This document shows positions 24,401 to 35,810 of a DNA stretch of 64,000 bases, one piece after another. Origin of the DNA: Sinotaia quadrata (taxonomy: Eukaryota > Mollusca > Gastropoda > Architaenioglossa > Viviparidae); contig CM054180.1 in NCBI GenBank assembly GCA_028829895.1, positions 90,769,135 to 90,833,134 on the forward strand. Direction: 5' to 3'. The notes below the pieces were generated by a model. It was not told where the DNA came from, made no database searches, and saw only the letters and a list, made by a program, of their open reading frames with translations. The number at the start of each line of letters is the position of its first letter. Position 1 is the first letter of the stretch. Position numbers and translations under genes: made by a program.

Positions 24401-27400
24401 GTTATTAAACATTAACTGGCATGTAACAGCTTTGTTATTCATTTGTTGTTAAGTTTTTGTCATGAAAAAAAAAGATTGTTGTGTATATTACTGCATGCTT
24501 ACTGACTTTGTTGATTAGTTGAATTCTGTCTTCCTTTGTTTAATCTCACATGCTTCAACATTCTGTAAGTGTTAAGTTTGAAAAAGTATTTAGAAATAAA
24601 TGAACATTGACTTTTGGGGAAAAGATAATTATAAACATCATATACTTAGGTTTGAATTTGTTGGAAAATTAGTGTCAAATGTACTTCATCAGTATATCAA
24701 GCCATAACTGTACCGAGGTCATCCTTAAATCAAATAGCACTATTATATGATGTCAGAATGCATTTTGAAACTTTACTAAGAGAAAATATGCTAATTTTGT
24801 TTTATACAACTGATCTAAAATAATACTTTTGCTTCTTGTCCACCTTTAAAATTTTGCATAGTGATTCATGAGTGCTTTTCTTGTAGGAAATACTGTTTGT
24901 AAGGATTTTAAAAGCTATATTACCCTTTTTCTTGAGAAATAAGTCACCAGGAATGTAGAAATATTACTTTGTCATTTGAAGCTTAAAGTGCCAGCCATTT
25001 GTCAAATGTGGTTCTTAATTCTTCAGTACAATAATAGCTTTAAAATGTTGAATGTCTCCAGATTTGACTTTGAATGAATACTTGAGACTAAGGCTGGTGT
25101 AATCAAGAATGATTAATTGCAGATAACCTAGAAGGAGTCTTAAATTTATTTCTAAACTATAAACTACAAGCACTCTTCAATACATTTCTAAAACTTAATT
25201 GGATAATGTGAACTTTGTATCATTTAAAACATATTCAATGATCTTTTTAATGTATGCACAGTATTGAGCACCTTGACCCACTTGTACTGAAGGATGTGAG
25301 GCACTGTATATTTGCTCAATTGCGACCATCTCTCGTGGTTGTGACTACACCCAATGCTGATTTCAACATTCTTTTCCCAGGATTAACTGGCTTTCGTCAT
25401 TGGGATCATAAATTTGAATGGACAAGAGAAGAGTTTCAAACCTGGTAAATCCATGTGGATTTTTATTCACATTATAATACTTGTTAAAATAATTTTTCAG
25501 TTTGATATATCTTTGCAGTCATTAAAATTTGTCGAAACAAATTTTAAAAATCAGCCTAAACAAATTTTAAAAATCAGCTTGCATCAAAAAAAATATCTCA
25601 CAATCAGCTGTCATTAATAGAAATGTGCACATATGTACACACTACAGTAATTACCAATAACCCTAAATCAGTTTTTATTACTAACAATAAGCTTACATAA
25701 TTTATTGACTCTTTTTCTAAAGTTACTGATTACAACTAACCATCTTTCATTAGGAACTATCCATTTAGTACATGGAGTGAGTGTGTATGTGTGGAGAAAT
25801 CAGAAATTTCAACATTTCTTCCCTCATGTTGCATTATGTATATATTTTTTTTTCCTTATTTCATATTTTTAATAACTGTATAATTTGCTGCCAAGTCAAT
25901 TAAATATACATAAACTGTTTTCTTTATATTATTATTCAGCATCTCATGTAAACAGTTTATCACTCCTATCAAAACTAAAACTGCCCTTTAAAATAATTCC
26001 TGGTCATTATATAGCACGTCAAGTAGCACCCCTGTTTTCAAAAGCAGACATTTTTTTATATAATGCAAATTGATGCTTATTTTGAAGCTGCTCAGAACTT
26101 AGTTCACTTTTAAATCAGTTTTTGAGGTATGTTGTCCTCATTTGCACTATGTGTTAATCACAAAATGACAGCGAGATTTAAAAGCATTTCTGAGACAAGT
26201 GATGTTCAGCCATGTCAATTTTTCTTCATTTTTTAGGTTTGAGATGTAGGCAGACAATGATTTGAATGCAAATGTTAGACACAAATGATGTTTTTAATCA
26301 GGATAATGATAATAGCCAATTTGACTCCATAGTTGAAGTAGATCCAGACCCACTGATTCATAGACTATACATTTTACATACACTATTTTATTGTCAATGA
26401 TTTTAATACAGCAGGTACAGGAGCTATGTTTCCTGATAGATTTTATGTAATGACTGCAATGGCATTAGATAATTTTTCTTTGTTACTTCCTGAAGAGCTA
26501 CTGGTAGAGATCATCAATAACAAAGACAAATATATAAACAAAATTACCCCTCTAACAACCATATGAATCTCATCAAAATCCAACAGTTAAAAGCAATAAG
26601 TACATAGAAAATATAATAAGAGAAACAAATAACATTATACACAACTACATGAGAAAGAACAAACATCATAGACATAGTCCACCACTAAGCTCCAAAACAC
26701 CCCTCATAACTTGTCCCCACCTCCAGTTCCCAGTGCAAAATTGGCCTAGGTCGGAAGCACTCCCCATAAATTAAGTACAATTGTTTAATGTTTTAAGTTG
26801 AAAAGGGGTTTCATTGTACCATTTGTAGAAGAACAAATGGCAGAAAAATTATTTGAATGTGTTTAGTTATACATTTTCTGCTGTTGTGATTTCTCTCAGT
26901 CTTTCTCTCTATTGCTTTCTTGGTTACCAGTTTTCTAAATAATAATTTTTGATGCAGATTTATATTATCTTTTACAAACCTCAGCTATGGGTCATTTTCT
27001 GTATGAGCATCCATTTTACGACATGAAGTGCAAAAACTAAAATGGATTAAATCTAATTATTTTACATGTTAAAGTCTACAACAATGCCCACATAAAAAAC
27101 ATAAGGAAGGATACAAATTATAAAAATTGTTGATGTTACTGAGTTTGAAATACGCAAAAAGCACATGTTTCTTTTGAAAACTTAGAAAGTAAGGGTGTTT
27201 TACCAGAAAAAAATTAAATAACAATATAATTATCTCATTACAATGAATTTTTTTTTTTAATTAACCTCAATTATTAACTTAATCTGGATACATATTTATT
27301 TCAAATGGAGTATAAAACTATAACTTTGCCATGTGGAAACTTTATTCAGCTCCCAATGACAAAAAATAATTAACCATCATAAAAGAAGCTCTATTTTTCT

Positions 27401-30400
27401 CAACTATACATAAAACTGGCTAAGTTAGTTATGCTGCAAAAATTATATTAAGTAATAAACAAAGTGTCTCTTTAAATATAACATTTTTTAATATATAAAG
27501 AACCTAATTGCAATGTTTATGTTCTTAAATGTAATTCAATGGATTGCTTTTTTATCCTTACTAGCTCACACAATGTGAAACTTTAAATGCAAAAGAAACT
27601 ATATGTATATGTACATAAATATGTAAGCTATTTTATTTATGATGTTAATCAGTTTAATCAAATTTATGGAGATTATCAGAAATCTTAGCTGTTTTGATTC
27701 TGTTAATGATTCTGAAAGTTTTCCCGACATTGCTGTCATAACAATGTGATCTTAATGGAACTGAAAGTTATTTTTATTATTTAGTACTTAAACTCATAAA
27801 ATCAAGCAAAATGACACCTTTGAAAAAAGTAAGAAGTGATTATCGTCATTATTTTATATTGATGAATTTATTAATTTCTTTGTCACAAATGGAAAAATGC
27901 TAAAATGTTTGCTAAAATGGAAACAAAGGCAAATTAGTTTTTTGCAGCTGAATATTTCTGAATACAAAGGCTAAATTTGAAAAACATTAGCATATGAATA
28001 TTTCAAATGAATCAATTGTTTAAATAGCACATGGCATTTATATATGGTCTGATTTATGTAGAAAGGATGTGTAACAAAAAATATGCAATTTAAAAATATT
28101 ACTTCTTCACAAAATTGACCATTTTAAGATAAAAGGGATATAGAATGTTGCTTTAATGAATTTTCCTTTCTAAGAAAACCTTGATATGACAAGTTTGTTA
28201 AATAATTACAAAGTAAATAAACATAAATTCATGCAACTACCCTGTGTACTTCTCACATTAATTCTGAATATATAGAATATAAACACATGATATTTCAATG
28301 CTTTATTTTTAAGAAAACACATGGAGCCACCCTATGTGATATACTTGTCCAGAGAATGACAAATATATATATATTTCTAATCAGAGATTACAGGCATATA
28401 GAACCTGATTTATCAGTGATATTCTTCATTTCTTCATTTTTCTCCCTTGAGATGGTCATAATTTAATTCAATTATATTTTACTTTGAAAAATTGCAACTT
28501 TTGACCTTTCTCTCTCTTTTTTTTTTTTTTAGTGTAGGGTGCATTGTGTAGAATTCAATTTATTTTATTTATCAGCTTTTTTGTTAATAGCTAAAATTTT
28601 ATTTTTTTCGAAAGGTTGGTTTAAGAACATTAATTACTTAATTGCAGGTGTAAAGATATATGTAAAGAGCATGCTTATACAGTGATCTTCACAGGTGTGG
28701 GAGCTGCACCACCAGGACAAGAATACTTAGGATTTTGCTCCCAGGTAGCTGTTTTTACAGAGGCTGCTGGGAGATCCGGGATACAAGAATCAGAGCTGAT
28801 ATACACATTAGTGAGCATTAATTTTCTTTCAACTCTTTACCAGGATACTATTTATTATCTGTAGTAAAGTTTAACTTTACCAATATTTTTCTTGTTGATG
28901 ATATGTAATAAATACAGTAAAACCCCCACTATAATTGGGGTATAAATATTTCAATAATGAAAAAATTAACTAATGATCTGTTTATATTTTTTTTATGCCC
29001 AAAAGTTAAGAAATATTTATTTTGATACAAATCTCTTAAATAATTCTTTCAACCTATTGTCCTTTCCATAATGTAGAATACTTGTAAAACCATCTAAAAT
29101 GTTCTCTGTCATGAACATTGATAAGTTTTTAATTTTTACTCTCTATGATCTATCTGAAACTTTTATTGTACAGCTGTTTTATAAATCAAATCATATATGG
29201 CTGATAGAATATAGTATAAGGAAACAGCAACCATTCTTGTATGCATTTGCTTTGGTTCTATTCTTGACCAATTCGTTTATCCTCTCAATACAGTCATGTA
29301 ATCAATGTATGCTGATGGTTCTCAAATGTACTTATAATACAGTTTGTTACATGTCCAGCATTTATTTTAAGACCCTGCTGGAGAATTTCAAGAATTATAA
29401 TTTAGTAATTTAAATTTAATTCTCTTCTTAATTTCGAACAGACTGGCTGCTCAGGCTATCCTTCGTTTCTTATGAAAATTGTGCCTTATAGTTAGAAACA
29501 AACAAATTCACAAATGAATAACTTGTGTACAAAAGCTCGGTTTGGAAACCGTTAAGATACTCTTAAATTATTATGCATTCGTCTCACATTTTAGCTCCTT
29601 TCGCCCCCATCCAAACCGCTAGAGAATTGGTCTATATCATGCATAAATTAACTACAAATAAGAGGTTCTTAACAAATAAAAATAAGATTTAATAGGTTAA
29701 CACTTCATAACAATAACAAATTAATTATTACGAGACAACGCAGGTCTCAAAAGCTACGTCACTATTATACGTGTTAAGAATTCCACAAATGCTGATGATA
29801 ACTATCGAATTATGTCCTCAGAGCTATTTACTTAGCTGTTTCTGAGTAATCGTTGCCAACAATATTCCCCACAGTTCAATGCGGTTTCAGGAGTACAGTT
29901 CTATGCAACAAGGATTCACTGCATACTGGTCTCAGGCTTCGATTATGCCGGTCATCAGTTGACTTTCAGGCATCACTGAAGGATACTTGTGAATCATGTA
30001 TCACCAAGATACAAACAGGCGGTACTTGTTACAGCAAGCAAGCCAAAATCGACGAAAAGAACCAATGGTAGCAGAACCAAAGGAATAACATGACGTAAAA
30101 GCCCGCTCTGGAAATAGAACGATTCCCTATGAGCTGATTGCTTTAATGTTCGCAATCCAAACACGTGGTCACAATAGAATGCGTAGCTTTATCTTTGACT
30201 TATTGTGTCTTTACAATATAACTTCATTTATAAGAAAGATACAATATAATTCATATGTGTGTTACAATTTAACAGTTACATGCCATATGAATTCCCAAAC
30301 GTTTACGTTAATACAAGATGGAATTCATATAAAGAAAAATCAGTTATAATTCAAAATCAACGCATGTGCGTTTCACAAATCATAAACGGAATTAAGCACA

Positions 30401-33400
30401 AAAAATGAATTTGAATTATCAAGAAAATTCCGCAACGTGCACAGACGTTCTGCGTCATAGAATGAATTAAAGATTTATAAATTAAAAGTTAAAAGATTAC
30501 AATTAATTTATGTACAATGAACTTTAGACTTCAGCCACATTCCTAATCGAGTCACATGTGTTTGGAGGAAATGCAAATATATTTTCCTACACAAAATACA
30601 ATGCATAAAATCATAAAACAAATCATAGAATAAGAATACAATTAATACTTTAAGAAGTGGATGTGTTTTTACCTTCTCAGTAGATAACTGCAAACAAAGA
30701 CAGCGGGTCTTTTACTACAATTTCGTCTCGACTAACACGGGAAATGTCGGAGGCACGATGCTTGTGTTCTGTCGGCCCGGTCCGTCATGAAAGTGAAGAA
30801 TTTCGCAAGTGTCGGTGTATTTATCAAAGTGTATGAATGCATCACGTGATTGATCACGAGGTGACGCTTGTTGATTCGAACTCAGTCGACTATTGTCTGA
30901 AGTTGCATAACATAGAATGAGCTCTCTGTTATTTTTGAATACTGGTGTATGTCGGGAAATGCCCTAACAAAGGAACTTCATTCGAATTCAATTTTGAATT
31001 TGCAGAACTGGGCCAAGAGTTCACGACACCATTTTTGTCTGACTCTGTCACACAGTTATAGAAAGAATATCAAAAAGAAATCAATTCTGTCATCTACAAC
31101 ATAACATTGTATTTCTAACCAAGTGAAAGTAAATGCTTTACATGTTGACCACAAGACCAAAAGATATTGCAATAGGTTATAAAATTGACCTTTAGAAATC
31201 TTTAAATAACAAAAATACTGTTTCGTGTTGCCTTGGTAGAGGTCAGTTACAAGCTGCAAGATAACAATGAAAGGGTTTATTTTATAAATATATTGTGAAA
31301 TTAAATAAGATGACAGAAATCAATAGTTCATAAATTGTTTCTTCATCACTTTCATCATTACTTTATATTTTGTGTTTATGTTTTGTTAAACTGTTTTTAT
31401 CCTACTTAAAAGGTATTCAGATTAATCCTATCTGAATATAATGAGATTCTTATCTAATTAATAACTTTTAAAAAAGGAAAAAATTGGATTGTATTATTAA
31501 GATGGTTCATATTCAGCCTGGAATTTAAAATGTTTATTCTATAAAAAATATTTAATTGTCATTTTAAAAAAAATATTCTGCCATATTAACAGCATTTATG
31601 AAGTTTATTAAGTCATACTACAAGATGGCATCCATAAAAGTTAGTAAGGAAGTAAAAAAGTACTGTATAATTATGTTTGTGATGAAAGAAAGTTCCAAAC
31701 TACCTAATTTTGAACAAATAATACAATTTATTGAATTGCTTTGCTCAGAATTAAAATGAATCACCATGTTATTATGTCAGTGACATAAGCTAGTGCACAA
31801 TAATTATTTAGATTTCAAAGTACATTATCATTAAAAATAAATAATGTGAAAATAACTTACCTATTAGGTGGATGAAGCTGTCTATCCTGTGGATGACCAG
31901 ACTTCACAACAGAGACTTGAAATGGAGGTGGATTATGCAGTCAGGAAGCTGGCCACTTATGAACAGTATCATTCACCTACTGATCCTGAATATGCTATCA
32001 TTCCAGTGGCTCACTTAACAAAATTTATTAACAGTTATAAATACAAGTGGCATTTTGCAGATATTTTGTAAGTATATTTAAAAGAATTGACACAACATTT
32101 ATTATATATTTAATTAAATACTTTTATGCAGTTTCATTCGTAAATATACTTTTAACTAAAGTCTAGGCCTAGACTAACACAGTGGATGCATTTCAGAAAT
32201 ATTTTTGCAGTAATTGAATTTATAATACTCATAACTTCTCATTACAAATAATGTATTAAGGGATTAAATGCTCAAACTTGAGGTAAGCATTCAATCCTAA
32301 CTCAGAATCAGTATATACATTTTACTCTGTATTATATTTTAATTAATGCTTTTGATCTTTGCTTGGACTGGACAGTATTAGAGCGTACTTGAAGATTGAC
32401 AAAGTGCAAACTCTTCTACAAAGACATAATATGCAGTTAAATTAGTCTTTGTCACAAGCAGTAACCAATTTTTATTTTATGTTAATTGTCAAATACCTAG
32501 CTTTTACAACTCTGAAAATGGTCCTCTGAGGAGCCAACTCTTAATGAAGTGAAGACAAGCTAAAATGGTCCTCTTATAGCTTGTCTTCACTTCATTAAGA
32601 GTTGGCTCCTCAAAGTTGACAACAAAGCATACCCGATATATACCATGGATATATTAAAATAGTTATGCAGTACTTCAGTAAATTGCACTTATTTAACAAA
32701 TATTTAACAAACTAAGAACACATATCAAGATTTAGAGGTAAGTGATTGAAATATTTTTTTTAATCTCATTACTGCAAATTAAAGAAAACTTGGATTCACT
32801 CATGTTTCACAGAGAGAGGCCAGATGTATTATATAATAAACATGCAAAATAGTTAAAGATTGGTGTATTGCACAGACTTACTTTTTATTTCTTTGTTTTA
32901 AATATCAGAAAAACATAATTTCCAAAATGTTGATAACTGAAGCATTATCAGTCATTTTTGACTGACCTTAGTCTCTTATGTAAAATAGACTTTAAGAAAG
33001 CACATGCATTCTGATTTTACCAGACGGCATTTTGGGGGAAAGTCTCTAATGGCATTAATTTTAAAATGAGCAATATTCAATATCTACAAAGGAACAGTAA
33101 AATGATAAACTGCTTGTCTGGTAAGTAAAAATAATAAAATGTAACTATTTGATGTACTATTTATAAATTATATTTACACATTTCTCCTTCAAAATACATA
33201 ATTTTAATTAAATGAAGGTAATATATGTAGAGTCTAAGGCTACACAAAGAAGCTTGTTTATGTCTCTTTTACAGTAAAAGCTGAACATCATACATAATAT
33301 ATATTTGTATATATAATTGAACAGCATATACACAAACACACATATAGTAATTCTCCAACAAAGTATTGGTAATAATAGGAATACTGTTATAATGCTACCA

Positions 33401-34114
33401 TGTTGGTGCCAGATTTGGACTCTGCAAATGAGATCAGTGTGTCTCATCAAATCAAAAATACTGTTGCAAAGTTTTTGGGTTTTGTTATTTGCATTTCTTT
33501 AATGAAAAGAACTCCCTGTAACTCTTATACTTGATTACTTGCATAATTTTAATTTCATATAACATTACTTCATCTAAGCTGAATGTTAACTTACTATCTA
33601 ATAATTTAGATTAATTGTAAGTTTTAATTATTTATATTTAAAATAGGTTACTCCCACAGTATATATTAATTGCCCCAAATATATAATTGCCAGTTTGCAG
33701 AAATTACTCTACAGATGTAGAACAAGTTAATAGACTGCGGAGAGCTAAGATGCAAATACTAACAATGTAACTCCAAGGTTTTATATATATGAAAAGTTTT
33801 AAAATTATAAAGTTTAATTTGTAACAGTTTTAACTTTTAATTATTTGTATAAACTTCTCTCTCTGTGAATATAAAGATTATCTTTTCTTAATCAACATCA
33901 GTTTGGCTTCATAATTTAATTAATACATTAATTTTGCAGAGATCACTTGCCAAGTTCCTGCAAAATGACAGATGATAAAGAAAGCATTCTTGTCAGCATC
34001 TTTCAGGAATCCTCCTCTGATTCAGATAACAACACAGGTGGAGTAGATTGTGACTTGATCAGGGATCAACCTCAGACTGAGCAAAACATGCCAGAATCAG
34101 ACTACTGGTGTTGA
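17908..34114 (+). CDS. HENMT1: HENMT1 small RNA 2'-O-methyltransferase, complete
   Basis: Six coding exons join without frame conflict: 17908-18243, 19473-19720, 25262-25444, 28648-28810, 31868-32067 and 33940-34114, giving 434 residues. Known role of the family: SAM-dependent 2'-O-methylation of the 3' terminal ribose of PIWI-bound piRNAs (and Ago2-bound siRNAs in some animals), in germ-cell cytoplasm. Visible evidence: SAM motif I VVDFGTSEC (113-121), the metal ligands in VEVIEHLD (E194, E197, H198) and H244 in WDHKFEWTREEF, plus TTPNADFN and FTGVGAAPPG. The N-terminal 110 residues are longer than in vertebrate relatives and low in recognised motifs. The acidic C-terminal tail ends ESDYWC. 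The start ATG at 17908 is the first in an exon whose acceptor precedes it at 17867, so a 5' untranslated or further coding exon upstream is likely. Confidence 0.93.
18335..19310 (+). repeat. Repeat family Y, copy Y2 (HENMT1 intron)
   Basis: Follows the first HENMT1 exon by under 100 bp and fills most of the intron to 19472. It shares the ordered landmarks of the copies at 14235 and 26985, for example GAAGTGCAAAAAATAAAATG, GAAAACTTAGAAAGTAAG and GAAACTTTAAATGCAAAAGA. Confidence 0.7.
19473..19720 (+). CDS. HENMT1: HENMT1 exon: SAM-binding motif I
   Basis: Acceptor TTCTTTTCAG, donor GT|GTAAGT at 19721. Encodes residues 113-195 with VVDFGTSEC and the acidic end of beta-2 (LVDVD), and the first metal-binding glutamate (E194). 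The exon ends inside the ExxEH motif, with phase 2. Confidence 0.93.
20430..21450 (-). mobile_element. Decayed LINE reverse transcriptase, C-terminal part
   Basis: On the - strand: from about 21440, KNENEI then FSEDTEMIFRLEKCRRF (a YxDD-downstream region of LINE reverse transcriptase), then LDKTTRKLTTMHK near 21065-21025, and farther on EVVEYIWSN and TEAVKLYGIYQL. These landmarks match the post-catalytic region of one family of non-LTR retrotransposons common in invertebrates. Stops are frequent. It lies antisense inside the HENMT1 intron 19721-25261. Clade not determinable here. Confidence 0.65.
21435..21470. repeat. (ATT)n microsatellite
   Basis: Pure run of ATT repeats beside the LINE relic, followed by a TG/CG run at about 21500. 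Confidence 0.9.
22730..23800 (-). mobile_element. Truncated non-LTR retrotransposon (LINE), antisense
   Basis: The - strand encodes reverse transcriptase landmarks: FADDINGLAG with the catalytic FADD at 23413-23402, an upstream VGVRQGCLL-like block (about 23550-23520), and downstream ERRIQATEMRCFQRLLGISY and RDHVTNEE, then a KMKWCGHVTQSTG end (about 22920-22880) and QQSTRLRDR near 22735. This order is typical of LINE reverse transcriptases with the C-terminal HVTxS block. The 5' part is absent, as is usual after 5' truncation. Several frameshifts. Located in the largest HENMT1 intron. Confidence 0.85.
23603..23749. repeat. Three 49-bp tandem units inside the LINE
   Basis: Units start at 23603, 23652 and 23701 with CTTTCTATGACTTTGATCAG and end with ACAGCTTCATG or ACAGCTTTATG. 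Units two and three are the most similar. A 49-bp period shifts the reading frame, so the copies arose after the LINE lost function. Confidence 0.9.
23801..25261. other. HENMT1 intron, no further feature
   Basis: The part near 23880-24020 is less AT-rich and could be additional LINE debris. The rest shows no repeat partner in the window and no exon. Confidence 0.35.
25262..25444 (+). CDS. HENMT1: HENMT1 exon: metal site
   Basis: Acceptor ends at 25261, donor TG|GTAAAT at 25445. Residues 195-256, with IEHLD (E197, H198), VVVTTPNADFN and RHWDHKFEWTREEF (H244). The codons split at both junctions restore V195 and W256, confirming the boundaries. Confidence 0.94.
26985..28264 (+). repeat. Repeat family Y, copy Y3 (HENMT1 intron)
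   Basis: Same orientation and landmark order as Y1 and Y2: GAAGTGCAAAAACTAAAATG, GAAAACTTAGAAAGTAAG, GTGAAACTTTAAATGCAAAA, GATTATCAGAAATCTTAGCT. Ends about 380 bp before the exon at 28648. Confidence 0.7.
28648..28810 (+). CDS. HENMT1: HENMT1 exon: end of catalytic domain
   Basis: Acceptor AATTGCAG ends at 28647, donor TTA|GTGAGC at 28811. Residues 256-310 with FTGVGAAPPGQEYLGFCSQ, which matches the last conserved strand of the Hen1 domain. Confidence 0.93.
28910..29000. mobile_element. Possible pogo-type terminus
   Basis: ACAGTAAAACCCCCACTATA resembles the end of pogo/Tigger-type elements. No second terminus is visible nearby, so it is a weak call. Confidence 0.3.
29345..31053 (-). mobile_element. 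Solo LTR with 5-bp TSD (copy A)
   Basis: Left end TGTTACATGTCC, right end ACTCTGTCACA. Read on the - strand the LTR starts TGTGACAGAGTC and ends GTAACA, proper TG...CA ends. The flanks are the same 5 bp, CAGTT (29340-29344 and 31054-31058). A related copy lies at 36020-40958 and a partial inverted one near 59185-59591. About 1.7 kb, no internal region, so a solo LTR left by recombination between two LTRs. It lies in the HENMT1 intron 28811-31867. Confidence 0.85.
31868..32067 (+). CDS. HENMT1: HENMT1 exon: post-catalytic region
   Basis: Acceptor TATTAG ends at 31867, donor TT|GTAAGT at 32068. Residues 311-377, starting VDEAVYPVDD and containing HSPTDPEYAIIPVAHL, a weaker-conserved extension. 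Phase 2 at the donor. Confidence 0.88.
32527..32612. repeat. Perfect 36-bp inverted repeat, 14-nt loop
   Basis: Left arm 32527-32562, loop 32563-32576, right arm 32577-32612; all 36 positions pair. The left arm begins TGAGGAGCCAACTCTTAATG. The loop plus edge repeats the sequence just before the left arm (AAAATGGTCCTCT in both). It lies in HENMT1 intron 32068-33939 on the transcribed strand. Confidence 0.95.
33940..34114 (+). CDS. HENMT1: HENMT1 last coding exon
   Basis: Acceptor AATTTTGCAG ends at 33939; stop TGA at 34112-34114. Encodes residues 377-434, an acidic Ser/Asp/Asn-rich tail ending MPESDYWC. The last 34 bp belong to the first unit of a 41-bp tandem duplication that continues into the 3' UTR. 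Confidence 0.88.
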
Positions 34115-34162
34115 AATGTATGCAAAGTGTGCCAGAGTCAGATTACTGGTATTGATATGTAT
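34081..34162 (+). repeat. 41-bp tandem duplication spanning HENMT1 stop
   Basis: Unit one is 34081-34121 and unit two 34122-34162. Both contain GCCAGA(A/G)TCAGA(C/T)TACTGGT followed by ATT or GTT and GA. The first unit holds the used stop codon. Eight or fewer differences separate the units. A GAGCAAAGTGT remnant at about 34178 suggests a third, lost unit. Confidence 0.9.
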
Positions 34163-34286
34163 GAATCACCATCACTATTGAGCAAAGTGTTTCAGGACCT
34201 AAATGTTGATTTGTGATGAATCAGCATAAAACTTGAAATCAAAATGCTAATGTTAATATGTACCATATATATGTCCACCAATTTAA

Positions 34287-34292
34287 AATAAA
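34287..34292 (+). terminator. HENMT1: Poly(A) signal of HENMT1
   Basis: Canonical AATAAA 173 bases after the stop codon. In such AT-rich DNA the hexamer is frequent, so the assignment rests on its position. Confidence 0.5.
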
Positions 34293-34387
34293 TATAAGTA
34301 TGTGAATTTTATATTTTAATTGCAGAATAATTATTGTTAATGATTTTTCTTATTACTACACAGAATTTATGTTCTTTTTTTGTCAAC

Positions 34388-35810
34388 CGTAACTAATTAC
34401 AAGTGATGAGAATCTTAATTTATTTTATTAATAATCTGACAGAAGAACCACTTGTCTCCCTCACTTTTTTTGGCAGATATGCGGGTGCTGTATATGTTTT
34501 CTCTCTTCCACATCATTAAGGAAAAACATTTACTGTCGCACAATATTTCTGTAGGTGGAAAACTTCTTACTTAAGGAGAAGATAAATCCGTTTTTAATTG
34601 ATATTTAGCTAGCCCACACACACTGTCTCTCCAACATATGGTTACCAATATGTATAAGAAGGTCAATAAAAAGATTATTTGATATCAATATGTCCATGAA
34701 ACCACGTTCATAAATTTCAATCCTTATCCAGTCTTACATTTTAACACATAATTCAGCAGTCAGATTAGTGACAATATAAATCACAGGATCATTCTTTTCA
34801 CAGAACAGAAATAGAGTTATTGAGAGATAAATGATAATAGTTTATACATAATCTTGTCAATGACAATGCTGCAATAGTCCTTCATGAGCTTTCATAACAA
34901 TGTCACAAGTTTATGTTCACAATAGTCAATTTTTCACATGCTCCTCTAGCATGCTGTACAATGTTCCATGAGTTGCTATTCTCTCAAGGCTTACCTGGGC
35001 ACACAATGCCATATTGGTTCCCTCAAGCAGAACAACAATGTAGCAATTTCAAATAACATTTTTTTTATACAAGAAATTCCACATTATAATCAAGCATTCT
35101 TGCTGACATATTTTAACAGGTGCAGTGTATCCTTACATTACACACTGGAGTAGAGACTTCTTGAATCTACCATGGTCATAACAGTTTATAAATCAATAAA
35201 CAGGGCACCAGAAATCCAAAATTCCAGCAATCCTAGAAATTCTAGAAAAGATGTGTCTTTCCTGTAAAATATAATCAGGGAACAAATAATAAACGTTTCC
35301 TGTTTATCATCTCTAATTCCATTCCTTCTTACATTCAGTCTCAATTTACAGTTTTCTGCATCCTGCAACAGTATTTATTAGTCCAAGAGGTGCATAATGC
35401 ATAATAAATACAACATAATAATATATGAATGTGTTCACTAGAAACAATGTCATGTGTTGAACATATTACATACAAGCATCTTAATTCACAACTGTAGAAG
35501 TAATAGTCTACACATATAATACATCTCTACATAAAGTGCAAGTATAATATATCAATAGCAAAATGCACAAAATATTTCTAAGTCCTTTCTTTTTCAAACA
35601 ATCAGTTAACTCACCATTAAGCTAATGGCCGCCTCTCATGATCAGACAGCGACACCAAATTCAGTGATTAGAAAATAGAATTATTTCAGCAGGTAAACTT
35701 TGAATTCAGCCCATATATTGGCTAGTCTCATTCTTTATAAATCTTAACCATTGGATAATAAAAAGTACTCATCCACATAAGTCTGGTTTAGATTACATTA
35801 TGTCTGCAAG
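34388..35810. repeat. Repeat family X, copy X2
   Basis: Starts ACTAATTACAAGTGATGAGA shortly after the HENMT1 3' end and follows copy X1 (2605-4198) landmark by landmark up to AACCATTGGATAATAAAA near 35750, then breaks off before the CCACCACA end. Confidence 0.7.

Noticed and set aside
14100..28300. CRISPR-like arrays
   Set aside because: Tandem units have no spacers and the DNA is eukaryotic; they are minisatellites or transposon repeats.
29099..29413. Plus-strand ORF of 104 codons
   Set aside because: Crosses the solo LTR boundary at 29345, has AT-driven composition and no splice context or family.
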